From IMG/VR virus record IMGVR_UViG_3300010413_000188, positions 1-22,269 of that record: a DNA stretch of 22,269 nucleotides. The stretch is one strand, 5' to 3'. The DNA is from a virus. Both the position numbers and the translations under genes were made by a program. Below, in pieces: positions 14,267-20,839 of this stretch. How positions within the stretch are numbered: the stretch's first letter is position 1; each line of letters begins with the position of its first letter. The notes beneath the pieces were generated by a model. That model saw nothing but the letters and a program-made list of their open reading frames with translations, was not told where the DNA came from and made no database searches.

Positions 14267-15949
14267 ATGGATTTTGCATATCAAAAAGGCGAAATTGCAG
14301 ACAGAGCGGTATTTATAGTAGGGGAAAGCGTGACAACCTCTATATTTAATCAAGTATATGGAGCGGCTTTATTAGCCGACAGATGGACCCAGAAAAGCAC
14401 CAATATGGACGGGGACCCAGATATTAATTATTTTGCTAAACACAATATTAAAGATGTGTACAGAGGCGAGAGTCTAACGGGCGTTTTTGGCACCGAATCA
14501 GTGTCTGACGATGACGGGGACAGTGACACAATGTTTACAGATGGAGCGACACGTGTGACTTCTACGTCGGCCACCTCGGAAGTCAGCGTGGGTGGCCAAA
14601 CGACGGCCATATCTGAGGACCTGTCAGAATTCCCCGACGGGTCGGCCAGTTCCGACGATGATTATATTTTATTCTCATTTGTAGTTAATGATATAAGCAA
14701 CTGGGGGTACATAGGCATAAGAATAGGCCCAGATAGTAGCAACTATTATTATAAATATCCTAGTATATCGGGTATGGTTAGCGGGGTAAACCATTATAGA
14801 ATAAAGAAAAGCGAATTTAGTGTAACAGGCACGCCAACGGACTGGTCAAGTATTGGGTATTTAATTATTAGGGCTTATGGTGCCACAGGCGTGGACACTA
14901 CAGGCGAATGGCTAACATTGCAGTCATTGCAGCTAGTAAGAAATGACGGAGCCGATACAATGGGGGTTAGGCAGTTACCTGATAGCACAGGAACGTTATA
15001 TTACCCATATGGTAGCCCATTGAATTACCAGTCATTAAGACAAGGCTTTGGTAAACCTATAGGATATACACGTTTAAAATCTGATACTGCCTCAGAAATA
15101 TTTGTATTTAATGATAAGCTAGTTAATACATTTTATTCGGAGATGTTACAATATATTGCTTATGATAGCAATTCAGTAGGGTTAAGTTTTAAAATAGATA
15201 CTGATAACTATATACAATGTTATGTAAGTAGTGATACTTTTTACATGGATATATACGAGAGTGGAAGCCTGGCAAGCTCAACAAACCAAGCTTTAACAAA
15301 TGGGATAAAAAGGCATGAAAATATAAGAATATCCCTAGAAAAAGAAAGCACGACTTTAAGGGCAGAATTAACAGCACATGGGGAAGCTATTTTATTATAT
15401 GGGTCGACTACTCTATTAGATGAGGGCACTATAGTAGCTAACCAACCAACTAGCAGCAGCCTGGGCGTAGTAACTGGGTTTACTGTCTCAAATGAAAGAA
15501 AAAAAGCCGACATGTACCCACAGCTTGTAAGACAAAGAAATTATGTCGACCTCACAACACTTGCGAATACTGAAATGTCGGTATTTTTGGAACCTAATGG
15601 CGTGTATGAAATTAACGCCGTGGCCGTTCTAAAAGGTGATATTGCGGGTAGCGTGATAACAGATTGGGACTATGACGGGGACATAACACAAGTTATATAT
15701 CGAGCATGTAACGGGTTAGGAGTGGGCGAAACAGACGAAACCGCGGCCGTTATTAGAAAAGGCGCCCATAATCTAGCAACGAATGTTACTTACGGCTTAA
15801 GTACTACAAACGCAAATTATACCGAGTATTTTATCGTGTCAACGGGACCATTAGGCGGGCGTTTAACTTGGCGTGTTGGGTCCACTACATCAACGGTCAC
15901 CGTTAACGGTTTAGGTAGTGTTTTAGCTGTAAATAAGTTTAAATCGTGA
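14267..15949 (+). CDS. Tail fibre / receptor-binding-type protein
   Basis: A 560-residue, beta-rich protein at the end of the virion operon. The N-terminal part (1-60) probably attaches to the baseplate; a D/S/T-rich segment (about 75-130) follows. A central region (about 275-390, including VGLSFKIDTDNYIQCYVS and TLRAELTAHGEAILLY) has the look of a LamG/concanavalin-type sandwich. The last 130 residues (MSVFLEPNGVYEINAVAVLK onward) resemble fibre-tip domains that bind the host surface. Its TGA stop forms part of the extended -10 box at 15947-15955. The host receptor is unknown. Confidence 0.75.
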   Translation: MDFAYQKGEIADRAVFIVGESVTTSIFNQVYGAALLADRWTQKSTNMDGDPDINYFAKHNIKDVYRGESLTGVFGTESVSDDDGDSDTMFTDGATRVTSTSATSEVSVGGQTTAISEDLSEFPDGSASSDDDYILFSFVVNDISNWGYIGIRIGPDSSNYYYKYPSISGMVSGVNHYRIKKSEFSVTGTPTDWSSIGYLIIRAYGATGVDTTGEWLTLQSLQLVRNDGADTMGVRQLPDSTGTLYYPYGSPLNYQSLRQGFGKPIGYTRLKSDTASEIFVFNDKLVNTFYSEMLQYIAYDSNSVGLSFKIDTDNYIQCYVSSDTFYMDIYESGSLASSTNQALTNGIKRHENIRISLEKESTTLRAELTAHGEAILLYGSTTLLDEGTIVANQPTSSSLGVVTGFTVSNERKKADMYPQLVRQRNYVDLTTLANTEMSVFLEPNGVYEINAVAVLKGDIAGSVITDWDYDGDITQVIYRACNGLGVGETDETAAVIRKGAHNLATNVTYGLSTTNANYTEYFIVSTGPLGGRLTWRVGSTTSTVTVNGLGSVLAVNKFKS

Positions 15950-15955
15950 TATAAT
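15947..15955 (+). promoter_or_regulatory. Extended -10 promoter overlapping a stop codon
   Basis: TGATATAAT, preceded by CG, gives CGTGATATAAT. The TGA is also the stop of the tail-fibre gene. No good -35 box is seen. Transcription would start near 15962 and make a short RNA ending at about 16035. Confidence 0.7.
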
Positions 15956-15961
15956 AGAACA

Positions 15962-16035
15962 ATAGTAAAAACAATAAAAAATCATGCCTCTTTACCTCCT
16001 TTGATTATTGAACGGAAAAGGCATGATTTTTTACG
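15962..16035 (+). ncRNA. Candidate antisense small RNA with anti-Shine-Dalgarno loop
   Basis: Between an extended -10 promoter and a perfect 13-bp terminator stem, the 31-base loop contains ACCTCCTTTGATT (15994-16006). This is the exact complement of AATCAAAGGAGGT at 2649-2661. It pairs over 12 bases with the leader of the gene at 16104 and over 13, with one G-U, with the leader at 17153-17165. The RNA, about 74 bases, could bind and block these ribosome sites. No coding frame is present on the + strand. Alternative: on the - strand the same loop is a ribosome site for a 20-residue frame (15985 down to 15923). Confidence 0.6.
15976..16032 (+). terminator. Strong bidirectional-type terminator
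   Basis: AAAAAATCATGCC (15976-15988) and GGCATGATTTTTT (16020-16032) are perfect complements. The A and T runs on the two sides allow termination in either direction. It ends the tail operon and the candidate small RNA. Confidence 0.9.
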
Positions 16036-16043
16036 TGCTTAGG

Positions 16044-16096
16044 TTGACAGTTATACGGTAGTTATGATATAATAATAGTACCAAATCAAAGGAGGG
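16044..16096 (+). promoter_or_regulatory. Early-type promoter with AATCAAAGGAGG leader
   Basis: TTGACA (16044-16049), 18 bases, TATAAT (16068-16073). The -35 flank (TTGACAGTTATACGGTA) closely matches 2610. AATCAAAGGAGGG follows, the same leader word as at 2649. Confidence 0.88.
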
Positions 16097-16103
16097 TATT
16101 AAC

Positions 16104-16349
16104 ATGTTAGTACAATGTACAGGAACTAAAAAAGTCTATGAGTACCCATATGACCAAAAGAAAATAATAGCCCTTAAAAGCCGTGGTTATAAATGTATAA
16201 AATATAAAGGTAACACGGCCGTGTATACAATGGGAAAATCATTTATATTAGTGCATGATAGTAAAACAAGGGTGTATATATTCACACGTAAAAGGCAATT
16301 TGATAGGGAACTAGAATTAACACTTGACAAATACAGTAAATTCTTATAA
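16104..16349 (+). CDS. Unknown 81-residue basic protein, single-gene unit
   Basis: A basic protein rich in lysine and tyrosine (ALKSRGYKCIKYKG, TRVYIFTRKRQFDREL), predicted to be mostly beta with a C-terminal helix. It has its own early-type promoter and a strong terminator after it, so it is a one-gene unit placed between the late tail operon and a repeat-rich region. The ATG has AAAGGAGGG nine bases before it. No family is recognised. Because its ribosome site is complementary to the small RNA made just upstream, it may be one of that RNA's targets. Size and charge would fit a nucleic-acid or host-protein binding factor. Confidence 0.8.
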   Translation: MLVQCTGTKKVYEYPYDQKKIIALKSRGYKCIKYKGNTAVYTMGKSFILVHDSKTRVYIFTRKRQFDRELELTLDKYSKFL

Positions 16350-16395
16350 ACTTAATTTAAATTAGCCAGGAATCCATATATTTTTAAAATAGATT

Positions 16396-16419
16396 AAAAA
16401 GCCCGTTAAGGGCTTTTTT
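16396..16419 (+). terminator. Rho-independent terminator
   Basis: AAAAAGCCC (16396-16404) pairs with GGGCTTTTT (16410-16418) over a five-base loop with a T-run. It ends the 16104 unit. Confidence 0.92.
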
Positions 16420-16421
16420 CG

Positions 16422-16430
16422 TGTTATAAT
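16422..16430 (+). promoter_or_regulatory. Extended -10 promoter
   Basis: TGTTATAAT, preceded by CG (CGTGTTATAAT), directly after a terminator and without an evident -35 box. It matches the form at 15947 and 20857 and would begin an RNA of about 70 bases. Confidence 0.65.
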
Positions 16431-16436
16431 TATATT

Positions 16437-16509
16437 GTATCAATCCTTTATATTTAGTGTTACTATATTTGGTGTTACTTAAGACCAGGTTTAAAAGCCT
16501 GGTTTTTTG
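16437..16509 (+). ncRNA. Second small RNA candidate
   Basis: Framed by the extended -10 at 16422 and a terminator at 16481-16509. The body holds an imperfect repeat TTAGTGTTACT / TTGGTGTTACT (about 16454-16480). No coding frame longer than a few residues is present. Its targets are unknown; the loop does not show an obvious anti-Shine-Dalgarno word. Confidence 0.5.
16481..16509 (+). terminator. Rho-independent terminator
   Basis: ACCAGG (16484-16489) pairs with CCTGGT (16498-16503), extendable by A/G-T pairs, and is followed by TTTTTTG. Confidence 0.82.
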
Positions 16510-16752
16510 TATGTCTGAATATCTGACATTTTACATGTTATTCCAATGTAAAAACCTGGTAATTTTCAACCGCTACAACCCTTGATACCACACGATGTTT
16601 AATTTGCTGCCAGGTTTTTGCCAGGTTTTTAGAACACGATTGGCAGGTCAAAAACCCTACAACCCTTGGCATTACTACGTTTATTAAATTTGTCAGCATT
16701 TTACTACTGGCAGGCTCCTAGACCAGTAACCCCAGTGGTTTAAGGGGTGTCC

Positions 16753-16864
16753 TGCCACATTACCAGGTTTATTCTCCTTTTAAGAGAGTATAATAATATA
16801 TAAAAAAGGTAAAAAATAAAAATATAGTATAGTTAATAGGCCTAAAACCTGGCAATGTGGCAGG
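16753..16864. repeat. Long imperfect inverted repeat, right copy
   Basis: The reverse complement of this segment matches 28-140: a 27-base core with one mismatch (16829-16855), the AT-rich tract, and the flanking CCAGGTTT and TGCCAC words. See the left copy for details. Confidence 0.75.
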
Positions 16865-17115
16865 AGGTTATTCTATTGGGCTATATAACAGGGGTAGAGG
16901 CCTGCCAGTATCATATTAGTGACATTTTTAACAAATCTAGATTTCCCAGTGCTTTGATGTGGTTTTTGCCTGCCAATTAGGTGTTAAAAACCTGGCAAAA
17001 ACCTGGCAGCATAAAAACACAATTCTTAGCTCCGCTTTTAAAGCACGTTTCAAGCCTGGATATTATTTACATGCTATATATGTAAAAACGTGGTAATTGT
17101 CAGATATTCGGGTGG

Positions 17116-17165
17116 TTGACACTTGTCTCCCTATATGATAAGATTTAGTTAATCAAATCAAGGGA
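17116..17165 (+). promoter_or_regulatory. Early-type promoter with AATCAAGGGAGG leader
   Basis: TTGACA (17116-17121), 17 bases, TAAGAT (17139-17144) with a TG extension two bases upstream. The leader AATCAAGGGAGGT differs by one base from those at 2649 and 16084. TGTCAGATATTC just upstream is half of an inverted pair with 16517 and may be an operator. Confidence 0.85.
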
Positions 17166-17174
17166 GGTTATTTT

Positions 17175-17285
17175 ATGACTTATTGTAAGTATTGTAATAA
17201 AGAGTATAGCGACGATGAGTGCGACGTTGAAGATGGGTGGATATATTGCCCAGATTGTAAAGAACCACTACAGAGAGTTCGATAA
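17175..17285 (+). CDS. 36-residue zinc-ribbon protein
   Basis: A very short gene with a perfect ribosome site (AGGGAGG nine or so bases before ATG) directly after the promoter at 17116. The product has C4-x2-C7 and C25-x2-C28 pairs, a complete four-cysteine ribbon, with little else. Its TAA overlaps the AAGGAGG site of the next gene. Too small for an enzyme; a protein- or nucleic-acid-binding role is probable. Confidence 0.75.
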   Translation: MTYCKYCNKEYSDDECDVEDGWIYCPDCKEPLQRVR

Positions 17286-17298
17286 GGAGGTAATAGAA

Positions 17299-17826
17299 AT
17301 GGCGGATTTTTGCGAATCATGCAAACACCAAGATAGTAGTAAATGTGAGGATTGTTACATATGGGATTATACTTTGGGCGCTACGTATATGAATTATGAG
17401 GGTTTACCCGAATTTAGTGTTAATGACTTTGTGATAGTAAATTATAAGGGGCAAGATTTTAAACGCGCCCAAGTTATAGCGGTAACCGATAATTACGTAT
17501 CTGTTTTAGTTATAGACTTAAATACTGTGATAACAAGCGATAAAGTGTTTTTTAACTCATGTACTAAGTCAGGGGCGATTTTTGAGCTGATGGATAATAA
17601 GTGGGTGTCCGTAAGTGATAGAGGCTTAACTTTACATAGAGAAAATGACAAACAGGTGATACAACAACATATGGCCTATTGTATTAACATGGTGGGTAGC
17701 TTGTTAGATGAATACATTTGTGAGTATGCAGATGACACCACCATAGACCAAAAACTTACTATATTTAATACAATAGCAAATGATAAAAAACGCTTAAAGG
17801 AATTTTTAGATGGGAGAATTGATTAA
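17299..17826 (+). CDS. Unknown 175-residue protein with N-terminal cysteine knuckles
   Basis: The ATG at 17299 has AAGGAGGTAA nine bases upstream; an upstream in-frame ATG at 17215 would overlap the previous gene and lacks a ribosome site. The N-terminus has C5-x2-C8 and C16-x2-C19 pairs, a compact zinc site. A beta domain follows (FSVNDFVIVNYKGQDFKRAQ, YVSVLVIDLNTVI), then helices in the last 60 residues (MAYCINMVGSLLDEYICEY). The middle has some likeness to small SH3/KOW-type barrels, not enough to claim it. It overlaps the next gene by one base. Function unknown. Confidence 0.78.
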   Translation: MADFCESCKHQDSSKCEDCYIWDYTLGATYMNYEGLPEFSVNDFVIVNYKGQDFKRAQVIAVTDNYVSVLVIDLNTVITSDKVFFNSCTKSGAIFELMDNKWVSVSDRGLTLHRENDKQVIQQHMAYCINMVGSLLDEYICEYADDTTIDQKLTIFNTIANDKKRLKEFLDGRID

Positions 17827-18209
17827 TGGCGGGCTATAAAATACATTTAATTGCAGGGGCAGCGGTACCAATAGCGGTATCGTACGCCTTAGATGATATA
17901 AATTGGGCCTTAACAATCGGGGTTTTATCTTCAAGTTTTGGTGCCTTGATTCCAGATATAGACGCGGATTATTCTAAGATTAGGCACATGTTGCCCAAGG
18001 TAGCCAAGTTATATGACAAGCTACCAAAGAACATGATTTTTAAACATAGGGGTATATTAACCCATAGTGTGGTAACTTTAATACCCTTAGTTTATCTTTA
18101 TTATTTATGGTCCAATTGGGTAACATTAGGCCTTTTAATGGGGGTTTTTAGTCATCATTTAGTAGATGGCTTAAGTCCTAAAGGTCTACCAAGATATTTC
18201 TTATTTTAG
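17826..18209 (+). CDS. YdjM/DUF457-family membrane metal-dependent hydrolase-like protein
   Basis: A 127-residue membrane protein with the family's sequence marks: H7 near the N-terminus, IPDIDADYSK (P43-D46), HRGILTHS (H74-S81), and HHLVDGLSPKG (H110-G120). These His/Asp residues form the proposed metal site of the YdjM/DUF457 group, inner-membrane proteins that are regulated by LexA in E. coli. Hydrophobic spans lie at about 8-22, 27-42, 80-95 and 98-113. It starts by TAATG overlap. In phages this family is found occasionally; a role in envelope alteration, superinfection exclusion or lysis timing can be suggested only from its membrane location. Confidence 0.83.
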   Translation: MAGYKIHLIAGAAVPIAVSYALDDINWALTIGVLSSSFGALIPDIDADYSKIRHMLPKVAKLYDKLPKNMIFKHRGILTHSVVTLIPLVYLYYLWSNWVTLGLLMGVFSHHLVDGLSPKGLPRYFLF

Positions 18210-18221
18210 GGGGTGTATGTA

Positions 18222-18329
18222 GTGAAGTACTGTTTTAATTGTGGTAAGTGGGTAGAACCAGAAACCGACGAACGGGGCCAAGATAGGTGCCCCGATTGTG
18301 ATACATTAGTTGGATTGAGTGCACCATAA
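18222..18329 (+). CDS. 35-residue zinc-ribbon protein, GTG start
   Basis: GTG at 18222 follows AGGGGGTG eight bases upstream; the nearby ATG at 18217 is followed at once by a stop. The product has C4-x2-CG and C23-x2-C26 pairs with the common CPDC form, so it is a bare zinc ribbon. Its stop lies in the ribosome site of the next gene. It resembles the 36-residue ribbon at 17175 in design and may bind a similar partner. Confidence 0.68.
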   Translation: MKYCFNCGKWVEPETDERGQDRCPDCDTLVGLSAP

Positions 18330-18343
18330 AGGAGGCTAAGAGA

Positions 18344-18493
18344 ATGAGCATCTTATTTATAATGTATTGTAATCTCATGGTGCTATATTTGGCACCATTG
18401 CCGAAAGTAGGTATTTTAAAAGAGGCTTACGAGTTCTATTCTAAGCCGATAAAAAGGGAAGGGGTCGTGGTAATTCATGCAAAAAGAAATTAA
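18344..18493 (+). CDS. Small 49-residue protein, hydrophobic N-terminus
   Basis: AAAGGAGG lies eight bases before the ATG, within a near-copy (GGAGGCTAAGA) of the scattered GGAAGCTAAGA word. The first 20 residues (SILFIMYCNLMVLYLAPLP) could form one membrane span; the rest is basic. The last codons encode GVVVIHA, determined by the ribosome site and start of the nuclease gene that overlaps it by 17 bases. This mirrors the GVVIHG junctions at 4504 and 4763. Possibly it serves as a coupling leader more than as a functional protein. Confidence 0.6.
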   Translation: MSILFIMYCNLMVLYLAPLPKVGILKEAYEFYSKPIKREGVVVIHAKRN

Positions 18494-18764
18494 CATAGAA
18501 CAATCATGCGTAAAATGGACCAAGGACCGTGGTGGTATGTTGATAAAACAAACAGCATTTAAGGGGTGTCCTGATAGGCTTTTAATTTGCCCAGGGGGCA
18601 ACATGGTGTTTATTGAATTTAAAGACCCTAAAGGACACGCCAGTAAGCTACAAGAGTATTATATAAAGAAGCTAAACAAAATGGGTGTAGATACTTATAT
18701 ATGCAGAAGCTTGGACGAGTTTAAAGAAATATATTTTTTAAAAGTAGGAGGGGTAAAACCATGA
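18477..18764 (+). CDS. VRR-NUC domain nuclease
   Basis: A 95-residue stand-alone VRR-NUC protein. The key residues fit the PD-(D/E)XK fold: E8 in the first helix, FKGCPDRLLI (G30, P32, D33), FIEFKDPKG (E47, K49), and a Q59 helix (SKLQEYYIKKLNKMG). Such nucleases are frequent in phages beside SNF2-type helicases and are thought to cut branched or flap DNA during replication, recombination or before packaging. The start is coupled to the previous gene with GGGGTCGTGG upstream. Its last 4 bases overlap the next gene. Confidence 0.88.
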   Translation: MQKEINIEQSCVKWTKDRGGMLIKQTAFKGCPDRLLICPGGNMVFIEFKDPKGHASKLQEYYIKKLNKMGVDTYICRSLDEFKEIYFLKVGGVKP

Positions 18765-18991
18765 TAGATAATGATGTTTTAATATGTAAACACTGTGGTA
18801 GTGTAATGTTTTATGTATCTAGGAAAAGAGTAACTAATAAAAACTGGTATCATAACGGTCTATACTGCGCGAACTGTGCGGGGTGGGCTAAGTGGGCCAA
18901 TGAAAAAACTTTACGTAAACTTAAAGTATCGGGTAATATTGTCTATGACTTAATGAGCGATAAAGACGAAGAGTACATAAAAGAATTATAG
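18761..18991 (+). CDS. 76-residue zinc-ribbon protein
   Basis: ATGA overlap with the nuclease gene, with AGGAGGGG upstream. The product contains C9-x2-CG (C9/C12) and C36-x2-C39 pairs, again a four-cysteine ribbon, followed by a basic-aromatic segment (GWAKWANEKTLRKLKV) and an acidic C-terminal helix. Located between nuclease and helicase genes, it may help bring them to DNA, but no family is recognised. Confidence 0.75.
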   Translation: MIDNDVLICKHCGSVMFYVSRKRVTNKNWYHNGLYCANCAGWAKWANEKTLRKLKVSGNIVYDLMSDKDEEYIKEL

Positions 18992-19003
18992 GAGGGTAAT
19001 AAG

Positions 19004-19180
19004 ATGGATAAAAAAGGATTGATAGCAGGTTTAAGATTTTTAAAACTAATTGGTATAATTTGTTTTTGGGTAGGTATAATTTTGATTATATATTTACATG
19101 GTTGGCGTACTGCAATATCAATATACTTAATAGTATTTGGCCAAAATACCATAAATGGGGCTAAGGGGTTGATAAAATGA
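19004..19180 (+). CDS. 58-residue two-span membrane protein
   Basis: A short gene with AGGAGGG seven or eight bases before its ATG. The product has spans at about 11-31 (RFLKLIGIICFWVGIILIIY) and 37-47 (AISIYLIVFG), a basic start and a basic end. It overlaps the helicase gene by ATGA. Its size recalls holins and antiholins but it lies in a DNA-metabolism unit, so a membrane anchor or superinfection factor is equally likely. No family is recognised. Confidence 0.68.
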   Translation: MDKKGLIAGLRFLKLIGIICFWVGIILIIYLHGWRTAISIYLIVFGQNTINGAKGLIK

Positions 19181-20520
19181 TACTAGAAAAACACCAAGTT
19201 AAAGCCCTGGAAGAATTAAAGAGTCATAAATCAATGGCTCTTTTTTATAAAATGGGTAGCGGCAAGACATTAATATTATTGGAGTATATCCGCATAGTAA
19301 GGCCTAAAACCGTGTTAGTAGTCGCGCCTAAATATGTATGTGATAGTTGGGAGGCAGAAATTAAGAAATGGAAGTATGATTTTAGCTATGGTATTTTAGC
19401 GGGCCGTGCCGCTTCACAAAGGCGTAAATTACTTAACAAAGATTCACAAGTGTATTTTATAACGCCCGATTCATTACCATGGTTATTAAAGCATAGAGAC
19501 ACATTTACATTGATTGTAGTAGATGAGGCAAGTGCATTTAAAAACACTAATACAGTACGATGGAAAACACTATCAAAATTCAAAAGAGCGCAAATGGTAC
19601 TATTAACAGGCACGCCGACACCAAACGGGTTACATGAAATTTACCCATTAATCAAACTAATTTCTAATATATGGCCAGGTAAAAGCGTGTTTTTAACTAA
19701 GTATTTTAAGCCCATTGTAATGGGTCATATAGTCGTAGGATACAGCCCGCTTGACAAGTATGTAAAAGACTTGATTTATGAAGAAGTTAAAAACCTTGCT
19801 TTAGTTCATGAGGGCGACAAATACGATACTTTAAGCCAAGAAATAATTATAAGTATGAATAAAAAAACAGAAAAACAGTACCAAGATTTAAACAATGAAT
19901 ATTTGCTTGAGTATGATGGTGGCGTGGTTCCCGCTGATAGTCAGACAAGACTACTACAATTGTGCCGCATGCTTACGAGCGGGCACGTCTATGACTATGA
20001 CGAGAACCAAGAACGCCAGGCGTATAAATTAAATACTTTAAAGCTCGATACACTTCTTAGCTTCCTTACCACTAATGAGGAAGAGAATGTTATAATCTGG
20101 TATGAGTGGCGAGCTTCCAGAGATAATATTGAGCATTTATTAAATACCCATAAAATAGCATATACGACCCGAGATGTAGGCGGTTGGAACCATGGCGATT
20201 ACCGTGTATTTTTAGCGAACCCAAGGTCATATGGCTATGGGATTAACATGCAGCAGGGCGGGCGTGTAATGGTTTGGTATGACTTGACTTTTAGTGCTGA
20301 GACTTACGAACAAGCCAACGCCAGGTTAGCCCGCCGCGGACAGAGACAGCAAGTGCTAATTTATCACATGGTAGTTAAAAACACGATTGACGAGTATGTT
20401 TTATTTAAGTTAAAAAGAAAAATATTGAATCAGGAGGAATTTTTAAACAAATGGTTGATTTCAGCAAGTACCAAGGAGCCAAAGATGTTAAATACAAACG
20501 ATTGGGAGACATTACAGTAA
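19177..20520 (+). CDS. SNF2-type DNA helicase/ATPase (superfamily 2)
   Basis: A 447-residue protein with the superfamily 2 motifs in order: Q-like start KHQVKALEEL, Walker A MGSGKT (26-31), motif Ia VLVVAPKYVCDSW, Walker B VVDEASAFKN (D116-E117, a DEAS variant of DEAH), motif III LLTGTPTPNG (T144-P147), motif V near YGYGINMQQGG, and motif VI QANARLARRGQRQ (379-391). Phage SNF2 proteins of about 450 residues typically occur next to a VRR-NUC gene, as here. It probably moves along or remodels DNA in replication or recombination. The ATG overlaps the preceding stop. A GGAAGCTAAGA copy at 20055-20065 is read in another frame as L-L-S-F-L. Confidence 0.93.
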   Translation: MILEKHQVKALEELKSHKSMALFYKMGSGKTLILLEYIRIVRPKTVLVVAPKYVCDSWEAEIKKWKYDFSYGILAGRAASQRRKLLNKDSQVYFITPDSLPWLLKHRDTFTLIVVDEASAFKNTNTVRWKTLSKFKRAQMVLLTGTPTPNGLHEIYPLIKLISNIWPGKSVFLTKYFKPIVMGHIVVGYSPLDKYVKDLIYEEVKNLALVHEGDKYDTLSQEIIISMNKKTEKQYQDLNNEYLLEYDGGVVPADSQTRLLQLCRMLTSGHVYDYDENQERQAYKLNTLKLDTLLSFLTTNEEENVIIWYEWRASRDNIEHLLNTHKIAYTTRDVGGWNHGDYRVFLANPRSYGYGINMQQGGRVMVWYDLTFSAETYEQANARLARRGQRQQVLIYHMVVKNTIDEYVLFKLKRKILNQEEFLNKWLISASTKEPKMLNTNDWETLQ

Positions 20521-20660
20521 TAAAAGCCTTATTTGATGGGTTTATTACTCAAGAAATACAACAAGATGGTTACGAGGATTTTATAGTAGTTGTAAGACAT
20601 AAAAACGACCCGAACATTGATAAATTTAACGCGGAATTAAAAAGGAGGGGGAAGGCATGA
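20451..20660 (+). CDS. Unknown 69-residue protein overlapping helicase end
   Basis: Starts at ATG 20451, 70 bases inside the helicase gene, with AGGAGG thirteen bases upstream. The product appears beta-rich (DITVIKALFDGFITQE, FIVVVRHKN) with a basic helical tail. The long overlap is unusual for the window, so a shorter form from an internal start cannot be excluded, but no internal ATG is well placed. Unknown function. Confidence 0.68.
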   Translation: MVDFSKYQGAKDVKYKRLGDITVIKALFDGFITQEIQQDGYEDFIVVVRHKNDPNIDKFNAELKRRGKA

Positions 20661-20839
20661 ACCTAGATTTAATTAGGATAAGAATTCTATTATTGGAACA
20701 TGGTAAAACACTAAAAGACATATTACCCTTATATCCACGGGCTAAAGGCGGCCAGGGCATATCTAGGCCATATTTTTACAAGGTTCTTAAGAAGGACCCG
20801 CGAACAGTGGAGGCCAATATAGTAGATATTTTAAAATGA
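20657..20839 (+). CDS. 60-residue putative DNA-binding protein
   Basis: ATGA overlap with the preceding gene and AAGGAGGGGG close upstream. The sequence LLEHGKTLKDILPLYPR followed by ISRPYFYKVLKKDPRTVEANI could form a helix-turn-helix: a tri-helical unit in which SRPYFYKVLKK would be the recognition helix. It sits right before the terminase promoter, so it may control that switch. The HTH call is a pattern guess. Confidence 0.62.
   Translation: MNLDLIRIRILLLEHGKTLKDILPLYPRAKGGQGISRPYFYKVLKKDPRTVEANIVDILK

Larger units (their letters stand above)
16350..17115. other. Repeat-rich gene-free region (right)
   Basis: Apart from two terminators and a short RNA candidate (16396-16509), this region has no convincing gene. 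It holds many CCTGGCA words (for example 16609-16625, 16991-17007), an AT-rich tract (about 16785-16835), the inverted-repeat copy at 16753-16864, and a direct repeat CTACAACCCTTG (16573-16584 and 16657-16668). Dyads TTTTACAT/ATGTAAAA (16529-16553) and TTTACAT/ATGTAAA near 17065-17085 also occur. A degenerate TCTTAGCTCC lies near 17023. TTACTA-GTTTATTAAA-TGTCAG (16672-16696) matches 604-628 directly with three mismatches. GAATATCTGACA (16517) recurs inverted at 17098, just ahead of the 17116 promoter. Confidence 0.7.

Noticed and set aside
15923-15985. 20-residue - strand frame with an AAAGGAGG ribosome site in the terminator loop
   Set aside because: The spacing is good, but no - strand promoter is evident and the start codon is buried in the 13-bp stem. 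Kept only as the alternative to the antisense RNA reading.
16789-16794. TATAAT in the right gene-free region as a promoter
   Set aside because: No -35 box or TG extension, inside an AT-rich tract where the word is expected by chance, and no gene or terminator follows sensibly.
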